Origin: Pseudomonadota bacterium
Lineage (GTDB): Bacteria; Pseudomonadota; Alphaproteobacteria; UBA9655
Assembly (NCBI GenBank): GCA_021809225.1
Contig: JAKBAL010000124.1
Coordinates: 1-6,771 of the forward strand
Direction of reading: 5' to 3'
DNA length: 6,771 nucleotides
The notes under the pieces were generated by a model, which was not told the DNA's origin, ran no database searches, and saw nothing but the letters and a program-made list of their open reading frames with translations. Position numbers and translations under genes: made by a program. Below are positions 1 to 6,044 of the stretch, piece by piece; within the stretch, counting starts at the first letter, position 1, and each line of letters begins with the position of its first letter.

Positions 1-501
1 CGACATATTGACCATATCATTAGGATGAATAGGACTCTTACTGCCTAATACACCACCAGCCATCTCAATCGCTCGATTAGAGATGACTTCATTCGCATTC
101 ATATTCGATTGGGTACCACTACCGGTTTGCCAAACGTGCAGAGGAAAATGATCGTCCAACTTACCTGCCGCCACTTCTTCGGCTGCTTTGATGATCAAAT
201 CCGCTTTCTCTTGTGCTAACTTACCCAAACCAAGGTTGGTTAAGGCCGCTGCTTTTTTGAGAATACCAAAAGCATCTTCAATTCCATTCTCCACACTGAC
301 ATCACAAGGAATGATGATTGAGGATCCTAAAGAAGCAGCCAAAGGTTCCACGCGCTTTTTAATTGCTTCTCCTTGATAGGTAAACGCAAGCTCTGCCCCA
401 TGGTCTGCAAGGACTTGTGCGATACCCCAGCCGATAGAAAGGTTGTTAGCAACGCCCATAATAAGGCCACGTTTACCAGCCATTAACGATGATACAGTCA
501 T
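1..501 (-). CDS. Chimeric CDS: FabI N-terminus fused in frame to internal FumC (fumarase class II), partial
   Basis: The frame runs without a stop from ATG 501-499 to the left edge (167 codons seen). Residues 1 to about 79 read as enoyl-[acyl-carrier-protein] reductase (NADH), the last step of fatty-acid elongation: a [14 protein letters not shown] cofactor-binding loop (16-29), an AELAFTYQ strand (36-43) and a CDV strand end (66-68). From about residue 77 the protein is instead class II fumarate hydratase (fumarate to malate, TCA cycle): KKAAALTN (82-89), [12 protein letters not shown] (124-135), and the B-site type HPND loop (159-162). The FabI catalytic Tyr/Lys region is absent, as are the first ~45 residues of a normal FumC. 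The FumC part has no start of its own near the joint. A good ribosome site (GGAGAG, 7 bases before the ATG) and a promoter precede it. The fusion may be an assembly misjoin or a genuine rearrangement; in either case neither enzyme is complete here. Both family assignments are strong. Confidence 0.85.
   Translation of the reverse strand, partial: MTVSSLMAGKRGLIMGVANNLSIGWGIAQVLADHGAELAFTYQGEAIKKRVEPLAASLGSSIIIPCDVSVENGIEDAFGILKKAAALTNLGLGKLAQEKADLIIKAAEEVAAGKLDDHFPLHVWQTGSGTQSNMNANEVISNRAIEMAGGVLGSKSPIHPNDMVNMS
253..276 (-). other. FabI/FumC junction within a shared-sequence stretch
   Basis: These eight codons encode D-A-F-G-I-L-K-K (residues 76-83). By family comparison from memory, both parents are similar here: FabI has a 'D..F..L.K' helix before its WG.LD segment, and alphaproteobacterial FumC has '[10 protein letters not shown]'. 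Everything upstream is FabI-like and everything downstream FumC-like, so the crossover lies in or beside this stretch. The frame is kept, as expected for homology-guided joining. The exact breakpoint cannot be fixed without both parental sequences. Confidence 0.7.
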
Positions 502-508
502 GAAAGCT

Positions 509-514
509 CTCTCC
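509..514 (-). promoter_or_regulatory. Ribosome binding site of the fabI-derived start
   Basis: On the minus strand GGAGAG lies 7 bases before ATG 501-499. It supports that ATG over the in-frame ATG at 483-481 (Met7), because the preceding residues also fit the usual FabI N-terminus. Confidence 0.6.
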
Positions 515-534
515 AAATTCTAAAAAGATTCCTT

Positions 535-563
535 AAAATAGGCGCGTCATGTCTTCCGGTCAA
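535..563 (-). promoter_or_regulatory. Putative sigma-70-type promoter for the fabI-derived gene
   Basis: On the minus strand a TTGACC -35 box (563-558, 5 of 6 consensus) is followed after 17 bases by a TATTTT -10 box (540-535, 4 of 6). Initiation near 528 would leave a leader of about 27 bases. The spacing is ideal and the site lies in the 101-bp gap behind hemF, so the fabI-derived gene may be transcribed separately from trmL-hemF. This is seen by eye only, with no experimental support. Confidence 0.5.
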
Positions 564-602
564 GAAGATTGGGAAGAGAAGGTTTTTACGTTTACCAAAA
601 TT

Positions 603-1445
603 TTATGCTTTCCACTCTACAACAGGAGGAAGAGACATGAGAATCGCTTCTACATTACCCCCTGTCTTAAGGCCAAATTGAGTGCCCCTATCATAGAGAA
701 GATTAAATTCCACGTACCTCCCGCGCTTCTTGAGCAGGGCTTTAAGGTCCTGTTCTGTCCAAGGCGTATTTACATGGCAACCTACGATTTCAGGATAAAT
801 AGTCGCAAATGTTCGACCGACACCTTGCGTAAAGGCAAAATCCGTTTCCCAGTCTCCACTATTAAAGTAATCATAAAAAATACCCCCTACCCCTCGGGAT
901 TCTTGGCGGTGAGGAAGGTAAAAATACTCATCTGCCCACGCTTTAAATTTATCATAATACGTATTGTCAAAAGCATCACATGTATTTTTAAAAGCTCCAT
1001 GGAAATCTTGCGTATCTTTTTCAAGAGGGAGAGCAGGCGTTAAATCAGCCCCCCCGCCAAACCATACCTTTTGCGTCATAATCATACGTGTATTCATGTG
1101 CACAATAGGTACATGGGGACTCCGGGGGTGGATGACGAGAGAAATACCACTCGCCCAAAAACGGGGATCCTCCTCTGCGCCAGGAATTTGAGATCGAAAC
1201 TCTTCTGAGAATTCTCCAAAAACCGTGGATACATTCACACCTGCTTTTTCAAATACTCGGCCTTCCAGAATGGCCATGACTCCCCCTCCCCCTCCTTCCC
1301 GATTCCAAGGTCGGCGGACAAACGTACCAGGGTCTTGATCATACTGAGAATGAGTTGCTTCTTTCTCAATTCCTTCAAAAATTTCAATCAATTGAATTTG
1401 AAGAGAGGAAAACCATTCAGACGCTCGCTTTTTTTTCTCATCCAT
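603..1445 (-). CDS. hemF: Oxygen-dependent coproporphyrinogen III oxidase (HemF)
   Basis: HemF performs the O2-dependent oxidative decarboxylation of coproporphyrinogen III to protoporphyrinogen IX in cytoplasmic heme synthesis. The 280-residue product carries the family signatures in order: a five-glycine turn (51-55), FEKAGVN (65-71), VHMNTR (115-120; His116 matches E. coli His106), [10 protein letters not shown] (128-137), [10 protein letters not shown] (179-188) and [14 protein letters not shown] (241-254). I chose ATG 1445-1443, not an upstream in-frame start at 1496. A GAGAG ribosome site lies 6 bases before it, the family N-terminus fits, and the start overlaps the trmL stop by 8 bp (ATGGATGA), which suggests translational coupling. 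The protein ends shortly after the SLPP-VVEWK segment and lacks the roughly 25-residue tail seen in E. coli HemF. Short forms may be normal in this lineage, but I cannot confirm that here. Confidence 0.96.
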   Translation of the reverse strand: MDEKKKRASEWFSSLQIQLIEIFEGIEKEATHSQYDQDPGTFVRRPWNREGGGGGVMAILEGRVFEKAGVNVSTVFGEFSEEFRSQIPGAEEDPRFWASGISLVIHPRSPHVPIVHMNTRMIMTQKVWFGGGADLTPALPLEKDTQDFHGAFKNTCDAFDNTYYDKFKAWADEYFYLPHRQESRGVGGIFYDYFNSGDWETDFAFTQGVGRTFATIYPEIVGCHVNTPWTEQDLKALLKKRGRYVEFNLLYDRGTQFGLKTGGNVEAILMSLPPVVEWKA

Positions 1446-1902
1446 TTGAAGCTCTCGGCAATTGATTTGTTTGGCGAAGGGCCTCCATTGTAACAATGGC
1501 TGCCGCTAAGGCAAGATTAAGGGACCTTCTTCCCGAAACCATGGGAATAGCCACCGTTTCATCACAATTTTCTAAGATAGCGGGTGGAAATCCCGTGCTT
1601 TCTTGTCCCATAATAAGAAGATCCGATGGCTGAAAAGAAAATTCATTATAATTTTGAGAAGCCGAAGAAGTGATTGCCACTCGCCGCGCTTTTTTCCGTT
1701 CCTCACAAAATGTTTTCCAGGACGTAAAACGGCTCGTTGTTGCGAGCTCGATATAATCCATCCCGGCTCTTTTTAAATGTTTATCTGTAAAAAGAAACCC
1801 ACAAGGTTCGATAATATCAAGCGGTATGCCCATACATGCCGCCAAGCGCATAAGCGTTCCCACATTTTGAGGAATTTCAGGCTGAAATAAAACGAGATGC
1901 AT
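1438..1902 (-). CDS. trmL: tRNA (cytidine(34)/uridine(34)-2'-O)-methyltransferase, SPOUT family
   Basis: The product is a 154-residue SPOUT-fold methyltransferase, close to the length of E. coli TrmL, which 2'-O-methylates the wobble nucleotide of two tRNA-Leu species using S-adenosylmethionine. The three family motifs are visible: [12 protein letters not shown] (11-22), [11 protein letters not shown] (96-106) and IPM...RRSLNLALA (119-133). The last two build the knotted SAM site. TrmL proteins act as homodimers and need little beyond this core, which fits the short length. ATG 1902-1900 is supported by an AAAGGA ribosome site 5 bases upstream. The gene leads a minus-strand unit with hemF, and its last bases overlap the hemF start. 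Other small SpoU-type methyltransferases are a less likely alternative, because the N-terminal 'LFQPEIPQN' and 'IEPCGF' blocks are TrmL-like. Confidence 0.93.
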   Translation of the reverse strand: MHLVLFQPEIPQNVGTLMRLAACMGIPLDIIEPCGFLFTDKHLKRAGMDYIELATTSRFTSWKTFCEERKKARRVAITSSASQNYNEFSFQPSDLLIMGQESTGFPPAILENCDETVAIPMVSGRRSLNLALAAAIVTMEALRQTNQLPRASNG

Positions 1903-1907
1903 ATCAG

Positions 1908-1913
1908 TCCTTT
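1908..1913 (-). promoter_or_regulatory. Ribosome binding site of trmL
   Basis: On the minus strand AAAGGA ends 5 bases before ATG 1902-1900, a strong Shine-Dalgarno match that fixes the start. Confidence 0.6.
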
Positions 1914-1933
1914 ACAAAAAACACCATATTCCA

Positions 1934-1963
1934 AGTATTATTTCGAATTTTTATTTTTTGCAA
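1934..1963 (-). promoter_or_regulatory. Possible promoter of trmL-hemF
   Basis: On the minus strand TTGCAA (1963-1958) and AATACT (1939-1934, 4 of 6 consensus) are 18 bases apart, about 32 bases before the trmL start. The match is modest in an AT-rich region, so chance is a real alternative. Confidence 0.3.
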
Positions 1964-2039
1964 GAAGGTTTAATTAGCTTAGAAATTCTTTTAATTTTCG
2001 ATCACAGTGGAACATTTGAAATTCTGCATCAACCCCATC

Positions 2040-2068
2040 TTGCAGCGATTCGAAGATAAATGTATATC
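2040..2068 (+). promoter_or_regulatory. Possible promoter of petA-fbcH
   Basis: TTGCAG (2040-2045) is followed after 17 bases by TATATC (2063-2068), which would give a leader of about 40 bases for petA. The -35 match is weak (3 of 6). It is the best candidate I see in the 214-bp divergent intergenic region, which otherwise holds only AT-rich sequence without a convincing operator or RNA structure. Confidence 0.35.
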
Positions 2069-2106
2069 AAGTATGAATGGGTACAGAATAAGATGCGCAA
2101 AAAATA

Positions 2107-2113
2107 AAGGGAG
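2107..2113 (+). promoter_or_regulatory. Ribosome binding site of petA
   Basis: AAGGGAG ends 3 bases before ATG 2117. The spacing is slightly tight but the match is strong, and the resulting N-terminus places the Tat motif correctly. Confidence 0.55.
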
Positions 2114-2116
2114 TCC

Positions 2117-2698
2117 ATGACTGAATCAGAACTTAATCATCCCTCCCCTGAAAAAAGAGAGCCTACTCGTCGTGATTTTTTGCTTCTCACAACAGGAGCT
2201 GTAGGGGCAGTGGGGGCAGCCTATTTTGCATGGCCTTTTATTGATAGCATGAATCCAGCTGCGGACATTTTAGCCCAATCAACCGTTGATGTAGACATAA
2301 CCTCCATTCCTGCTGGGCAAGCCATTACGGTTGTCTGGCGGGGTAAGCCTATATTTGTGCGTCATCGAACACCAGAAGAAATTAAAGAAGCCGAACAAAC
2401 CCCGCTTTCGCAGCTGATTGACCCCGAAACAGATCAAGCGCGTATCAAAAAGGGACACGATGAATGGCTGATTGTCATTGGTATTTGCACCCATTTAGGA
2501 TGTATTCCAACAGGAAATAAGCCCACGCAGAACCGCGGAAAATATGGGGGCTGGGCTTGTCCCTGTTATGGCTCTCTTTATGATACATCGGGACGGGTTC
2601 GGCGAGGCCCAGCGCCTCTAAACCTTGCCATCCCCCCTTATACATTTTTGAACGCAACCCATATTCGCCTTGGTGTCGATGAGGTTGCCCATGGGTAG
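2117..2698 (+). CDS. petA: Ubiquinol-cytochrome c reductase iron-sulfur (Rieske) subunit, with a cluster-ligand His replaced by Tyr
   Basis: This is the Rieske subunit of the bc1 complex (193 residues), which passes an electron from ubiquinol at the Qo site to cytochrome c1. It has a twin-arginine signal-anchor (TRRDFLL, 17-23, then a hydrophobic helix to about 43), so the folded head is expected in the periplasm. The alphaproteobacterial insertion (about 84-115) is present. Cluster box I is intact: C-T-H-L-G-C (124-129), giving ligands Cys124 and His126 and disulfide Cys129. Box II reads C-P-C-Y-G-S (148-153): ligand Cys148 and disulfide Cys150 are kept, but position 151, normally the second His ligand, is Tyr (codon TAT, 2567-2569). 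Ser153 and Tyr155, which tune the redox potential in homologs, remain. The residue before Cys148 is Ala, where Phe is usual. The stop overlaps the next start by 8 bp. Family identity is certain; whether a normal cluster forms is doubtful. Confidence 0.96.
   Translation: MTESELNHPSPEKREPTRRDFLLLTTGAVGAVGAAYFAWPFIDSMNPAADILAQSTVDVDITSIPAGQAITVVWRGKPIFVRHRTPEEIKEAEQTPLSQLIDPETDQARIKKGHDEWLIVIGICTHLGCIPTGNKPTQNRGKYGGWACPCYGSLYDTSGRVRRGPAPLNLAIPPYTFLNATHIRLGVDEVAHG
2681..2684 (+). promoter_or_regulatory. Ribosome binding site deciding the fbcH start
   Basis: GAGG sits 6 bases before ATG 2691, inside the end of petA. It favours this ATG over the in-frame ATG at 2679 and TTG at 2670. The resulting ATGGGTAG overlap of start and stop would couple translation of the two subunits. 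Confidence 0.5.
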
Positions 2699-4682
2699 TC
2701 TCACCAAAGTTGTCCGTTGGATCGATTATCGTCTCCCTATTTTTTCGTTTATTGATCATGAACTGAGGGAATACCCCACACCAAAAAACCTAAACTACTG
2801 GTGGAACTTTGGCTCTCTCGCAGGCATCACTCTTGTCGTGATGATCCTTTCGGGAATTTTTCTCGCTATGCATTATGAACCCAATACAAAACAAGCTTTT
2901 GATAGCGTTGAATATATTATGCGTAATATAAACTATGGCTGGTTTATGCGTTATTTACATGCCAATGGCGCTACTATGTTTTTCATTATCGTTTATATTC
3001 ACATGTTTCGTGGCCTTTATTATGGATCTTATAAAGCCCCCCGAGAGCTGTTGTGGATCCTTGGTGTTGTCATCTTACTTCTCATGATGGCCACGGCCTT
3101 TATGGGGTATGTCTTGCCTTGGGGCCAAATGAGCTATTGGGGCGCCACCGTCATTACAAATCTATTTTCTGTCCTTCCCTTTGGAGAATCCATTGTCCAA
3201 TGGTTGTGGGGAGGATTTTCTGTTGATAATCCAACGCTAAATCGCTTTTTTGCTCTTCATTACCTCTTTCCTTTTTTAATAGTGGGTGTGGTAATTCTTC
3301 ACCTGATTGCTCTCCATCAGCATGGATCAAATAACCCCCTAGGGATTGAACGCAAAGAACCACGAGATAGTATTCCCTTTCACCCTTATTACACCGTAAA
3401 AGATTTGTTTGGATTAGGTGTTTTTGGTCTCGTTTGGTCTTATTTTATTTTTTTTCATCCTAATTTCTTTGGCGAACCCGATAACTACATCCCGGCCAAT
3501 CCTTTAGTAACGCCTGCTCACATTGTACCCGAATGGTATTTTTTACCCTTTTACGCCATTTTACGTTCGATCCCCAATAAACTCTTCGGGGTTATAGCCA
3601 TGCTTAGCTCCGTTTCCGTTCTTTTTTTTGTTCCCTGGCTCGATACTTCCAAAGTTCGTAGCGCAACCTTCAGACCGCTATATAAATGGTTTTTTTGGGG
3701 ATTTGTCGTTGATTGCTTTATTTTAGGATTTGTAGGGGCCTATTCTCCCGATCATATTTTTACCAACCTTGGCGGACTTTCAAACCAAACCTTAGGACAA
3801 ATAACAACCCTTCTTTACTTTGCTTTCTTTTTTATAGCTCTGCCTCTTTTAGGGATTTATGAAAAAACGAAACCTCTTCCCAAAAGCCTGAGCGAACCCG
3901 TCTTGAGACGCGAAAAGGAAAGAAGAACCCCTGCTGCAATGGGCCTTTTTTGTCTTTGCCTTCTGGGAAGTTTGAAGCCACTTTATGGAGCTGAAACCCC
4001 AACTTTACCTAAGGAAAACTGGTCCTTTATGGGGCCCTTTGGAACCTATGACAGAACTGAACTTCAACATGGTTTTCAAATCTATCAGCAAGTCTGCTCA
4101 GCCTGCCATGGATTAGACCAGATCAGAATTAGAGACTTAGTTGCTTTAGGGTATAATACGGATGAAATTAAAGCCATCGCAGCTGAATATAAAGTTGAAG
4201 TTATTGATGATGAGGGAAATGTGGTTGAGAAACCAGCTCTTCCCACAGACATAATTCCAGGCCCTTATAAAAATGAACAAGCCGCTCGTGCAGCCAATAA
4301 CGGTGCGCTTCCTCCAGATCTCTCCCTCATCACCAAGGCTCGGGAAGGAGGGGCCAATTATGTTTACGCCCTTTTAACAGGGTATGGAGGAACTCCCCCA
4401 AAAGATCTTCACCTTGCAGAGGGAATGCATTACAACCCTTTCTTTCCGGGTGAACAAATTGCAATGACACCCCCTCTTTCTGAAGGAATCGTGACCTATA
4501 ACGATGGTGCTCAGCCTTCCATAAACCAGATGGCAAAGGACGTTGTTACTTTTTTGTCTTGGGCAGCTGAACCTGAATTAGAGGAACGGAAAAGAACAGG
4601 TTACAAAGTTTTAATATATTTCCTTGTTTTTACGGGTTTAATGTATTTTGTCATGAAGCAGGTTTGGGCAAGAGTTAAGTAG
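2691..4682 (+). CDS. fbcH: Fused cytochrome b / cytochrome c1 of the bc1 complex (FbcH-type polyprotein)
   Basis: This one frame of 663 residues encodes two subunits. Residues 1 to about 395 are cytochrome b: a multi-spanning membrane protein with four heme-ligating histidines in 14-residue pairs (His90/His104 and His190/His204), the [13 protein letters not shown] loop (107-119) and the Qo-site PEWY motif (280-283). Residues about 411-434 form an internal signal peptide (basic RRT, hydrophobic core, then YGA before ETP). Residues 435-663 are cytochrome c1: heme c site CSACH (469-473), [14 protein letters not shown] (532-545), the axial Met592 in an FFPGEQIAM segment (584-592), and a C-terminal membrane anchor (about 639-655). 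In Bradyrhizobium the same fused gene, fbcH, yields a precursor that is cleaved to separate b and c1; the internal signal peptide here implies the same. With petA it supplies all three catalytic subunits. Starts at 2670 or 2679 are possible but less likely. Confidence 0.95.
   Translation: MGSLTKVVRWIDYRLPIFSFIDHELREYPTPKNLNYWWNFGSLAGITLVVMILSGIFLAMHYEPNTKQAFDSVEYIMRNINYGWFMRYLHANGATMFFIIVYIHMFRGLYYGSYKAPRELLWILGVVILLLMMATAFMGYVLPWGQMSYWGATVITNLFSVLPFGESIVQWLWGGFSVDNPTLNRFFALHYLFPFLIVGVVILHLIALHQHGSNNPLGIERKEPRDSIPFHPYYTVKDLFGLGVFGLVWSYFIFFHPNFFGEPDNYIPANPLVTPAHIVPEWYFLPFYAILRSIPNKLFGVIAMLSSVSVLFFVPWLDTSKVRSATFRPLYKWFFWGFVVDCFILGFVGAYSPDHIFTNLGGLSNQTLGQITTLLYFAFFFIALPLLGIYEKTKPLPKSLSEPVLRREKERRTPAAMGLFCLCLLGSLKPLYGAETPTLPKENWSFMGPFGTYDRTELQHGFQIYQQVCSACHGLDQIRIRDLVALGYNTDEIKAIAAEYKVEVIDDEGNVVEKPALPTDIIPGPYKNEQAARAANNGALPPDLSLITKAREGGANYVYALLTGYGGTPPKDLHLAEGMHYNPFFPGEQIAMTPPLSEGIVTYNDGAQPSINQMAKDVVTFLSWAAEPELEERKRTGYKVLIYFLVFTGLMYFVMKQVWARVK
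3921..3992 (+). other. Internal signal peptide and predicted cleavage point separating cytochrome b from c1
   Basis: This stretch encodes residues 411-434 of the fusion: two arginines, a leucine-rich core of about 12 residues, and a small-residue end (Y-G-A) directly before E-T-P. That is the shape of a Sec signal peptide with a signal-peptidase-I site. It lies where a free-standing cytochrome c1 would begin, and would carry the c1 domain across the membrane. Confidence 0.65.
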
Positions 4683-4731
4683 ACAATCACCTTGCGTGGC
4701 CCTGTGGGCAGTCTGATATTCATTTATTAAC

Positions 4732-4760
4732 TTGACATGAATACAAAAAGTAATTACACT
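4732..4760 (+). promoter_or_regulatory. Promoter of the mazE-mazF cassette
   Basis: A perfect TTGACA -35 box (4732-4737) is followed after exactly 17 bases by TACACT (4755-4760, 4 of 6 consensus). It lies 31 bases before the antitoxin start. The -10 box overlaps the first half of the palindromic operator, so binding there would block RNA polymerase. Confidence 0.65.
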
Positions 4761-4768
4761 GTAATTAC
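4750..4768 (+). promoter_or_regulatory. Putative MazE/MazEF operator: paired GTAATTAC palindromes
   Basis: The perfect 8-bp palindrome GTAATTAC occurs twice (4750-4757 and 4761-4768), separated by 3 bases. The centres are 11 bp apart, about one helical turn, so two dimers could bind the same DNA face. The pair covers the -10 box and the probable transcription start. MazE antitoxins, alone or in complex with MazF, are known to repress their own promoters; assigning this site to that role is inference from position and symmetry. Confidence 0.6.
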
Positions 4769-4790
4769 ATACAGTCAGAGGAAATACAAA

Positions 4791-5042
4791 ATGCGTGTCG
4801 AAATCATCAGAATTGGAAACTCAAGAGGCCTAAGAATTCCTAAAACTATTCTTGAACAATGTGGAATAAAAACTGCTGTTGACTTAAGGGTGGAGGATCA
4901 TTCCTTCATTGTCACTCCCTATGAGGAGGTAAGAGCAGGATGGGAGAAAAGTTTTCAGATTATGGCTAAAAATGAGGATGATGTTCTTTTAGATGCTGAT
5001 TCTCTAGCCCATTCTTGGGATGAAGACGAATGGCAGTGGTAA
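4791..5042 (+). CDS. mazE: MazE-type antitoxin (AbrB-like DNA-binding N-terminus)
   Basis: This 83-residue antitoxin has an N-terminal swapped-hairpin AbrB/MazE DNA-binding domain (IRIGNSRGLRIPKTIL, residues 6-21, the family signature) and an acidic C-terminal tail ending D-E-W-Q-W, the part that in MazE relatives wraps around and inhibits the toxin. I chose ATG 4791 because an AGAGGA ribosome site (4777-4782) precedes it and MRVEIIRIGNS matches the family start. The in-frame ATG at 4738 overlaps the -35 box and would add 17-18 residues unlike the family. The gene overlaps the toxin gene by 13 bp, the usual arrangement for balanced synthesis. It probably represses its own promoter through the palindromes just upstream. 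Exact subfamily naming (MazE, PemI or ChpA type) cannot be decided by eye. Confidence 0.88.
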   Translation: MRVEIIRIGNSRGLRIPKTILEQCGIKTAVDLRVEDHSFIVTPYEEVRAGWEKSFQIMAKNEDDVLLDADSLAHSWDEDEWQW

Positions 5043-5359
5043 ATACCTATCGGTTTGATGTCTTTCTCGTTTCTCTTGATCCTTCTCAAGGGTCTGAGAT
5101 TAAGAAGACAAGGCCTTGCCTTGTGATTTCACCTGATGAAATGAACAAATACATCAAAACACTTATTGTTGCCCCCATGACAAGCAAACATAGAGACTAC
5201 CCAACACGTATTCCAGTCACTTTTGATGGTAAAAAAGGGAACATTGTTCTTGATCAAATCCGCACCATAGACAAATCCAGGATCATCAAAAAACTTGGAA
5301 CTCTAGACGCTGAAACAGCCTCCGATGTTCTAGAAACTCTAGGAAAAATGTTCAGCTAA
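5030..5359 (+). CDS. mazF: MazF/PemK-family endoribonuclease toxin
   Basis: This 109-residue toxin belongs to the MazF/PemK fold, which cleaves single-stranded RNA at short specific sequences and stalls translation when the antitoxin is lost. Family features are in order: VFLVSLDPSQGSEIKKTRPCL (within 11-31), where Arg28 corresponds to E. coli MazF Arg29; VAPMTSK (47-53), where Thr51 corresponds to catalytic Thr52; and VLDQIRT (73-79). Both catalytic residues are present and the length is normal, so the toxin looks active. Its start lies inside the end of mazE with only a weak GGGA upstream, so translation is probably coupled to the antitoxin. The cut sequence cannot be read from the protein. 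The cassette sits alone between respiratory and envelope genes, consistent with a horizontally acquired module, though I see no flanking mobile element. Confidence 0.9.
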   Translation: MAVVNTYRFDVFLVSLDPSQGSEIKKTRPCLVISPDEMNKYIKTLIVAPMTSKHRDYPTRIPVTFDGKKGNIVLDQIRTIDKSRIIKKLGTLDAETASDVLETLGKMFS

Positions 5360-5424
5360 CATATGAAAGAAAATTCACAAGTCTTTCTCTGTTAGATTAA
5401 ATTCATTTGTTTTGTTTAAGCCCC

Positions 5425-5453
5425 TTGGTGTTTTTTATACCTTCTGGCATACT
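5425..5453 (+). promoter_or_regulatory. Possible promoter of the lipoprotein gene
   Basis: TTGGTG (5425-5430) and CATACT (5448-5453) are 17 bases apart, 39 bases before the GTG start. Both boxes are weak (3 and 4 of 6). Readthrough from the toxin-antitoxin transcript is an alternative, since no terminator is visible in the 133-bp gap. Confidence 0.28.
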
Positions 5454-5492
5454 ATGAAAAATAGGGATGGCTAAGAATAAAAAAGGAAAGCT

Positions 5493-6044
5493 GTGAAAAA
5501 AGCAATAACCCTCTTCAGTTGTTTTTTATTAGGAGGTTGCATGAACTCCAATAAACCTGCCATAGAAGATCCCAACCCTGGTATAGACTATCCTTATCAA
5601 GATACAGCTCCTTTACCATGGGTAAGTGTGATTCCTTCAGAAAGAGCGATTGGCTTCAAAGTGGTTAATTTTGATGGCCTTGCGCATCAAATCCGTTATG
5701 ACATGAATTTTAGTGCTTATAGAGAAAAATATAAAAACGTCACTCGCGTTTTGGTTGATTACGCTATCCTCCCAAAAGAGAATTTTGAGAAAAGTGATGT
5801 TAAAATGAAAAAAGGGGGACAGTCTTATCCATGTGTTTTTGAAAGTACGCCAGAACGATACGTTTTAACGACACGTTTTTATGACTGCAACCAAACTCTC
5901 GCAGATACCCCGTTATTTGAGGAAACAATTACCATGCCAACAAGCAAAGCCCCCCCTCACGAAGCACTGCACTTAATGGCTCATATGATTATGGAAGACC
6001 ATCATTCCTCCTCACTTAACAAGATAAAAGCGAATTTAAATTAA
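5493..6044 (+). CDS. Predicted lipoprotein of unknown function
   Basis: I do not recognise this 183-residue protein. It starts at GTG 5493 after an AAGGAAAG ribosome site. The N-terminus is a short lipoprotein signal peptide: KK, a hydrophobic core, and lipobox L-G-G-C with Cys16 as the lipidated residue. No Asp follows the Cys, so outer-membrane delivery is more likely than inner-membrane retention. The mature part opens with a Pro-rich, Asp-rich linker (about 18-45), then a probable beta-rich domain with two cysteines (114 and 132) that could pair in the periplasm. The C-terminus (154-173) is a histidine-rich segment containing H-E-A-L-H (156-160), which formally matches HEXXH, plus His164, His170 and His171. 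That short motif alone is not evidence of a protease. The stop overlaps the convergent uppP stop by 4 bp. Confidence 0.75.
   Translation: MKKAITLFSCFLLGGCMNSNKPAIEDPNPGIDYPYQDTAPLPWVSVIPSERAIGFKVVNFDGLAHQIRYDMNFSAYREKYKNVTRVLVDYAILPKENFEKSDVKMKKGGQSYPCVFESTPERYVLTTRFYDCNQTLADTPLFEETITMPTSKAPPHEALHLMAHMIMEDHHSSSLNKIKANLN

Noticed and set aside
188..376. A 62-codon open frame on the plus strand
   Set aside because: It is antisense to the fabI-fumC frame, has no good ribosome site and no recognisable content.
549..1043. A 164-codon open frame on the plus strand
   Set aside because: It lies opposite hemF, whose protein motifs are unmistakable. The plus-strand translation shows no recognisable domain and reads like an antisense shadow.
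1446..1496. Upstream in-frame start for hemF
   Set aside because: It would overlap trmL by 59 bp and add 17 residues unlike the family. ATG 1445 has a better ribosome site and a coupled 8-bp overlap.
1979..1992. Imperfect palindrome (TTAGAA-A-TTCTTT) in the divergent region as an iron or heme regulator site
   Set aside because: Two mismatches in an AT-rich stretch, far from both candidate promoters; chance is likely.
3939..3941. Internal ATG as an independent cytochrome c1 start
   Set aside because: There is no well-placed ribosome site (the nearest GGAA is about 18 bases upstream) and the frame is continuous with cytochrome b, so a processed fusion is simpler.
4699..4709. GCCC-TGT-GGGC hairpin after the cytochrome b/c1 gene as a terminator
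   Set aside because: The stem is only 4 bp and no T-run follows, so it is too weak to call an intrinsic terminator.
4737..4790. Earlier start for the antitoxin gene
   Set aside because: It overlaps the -35 box and operator, and lacks a ribosome site. ATG 4791 begins with the family N-terminus.
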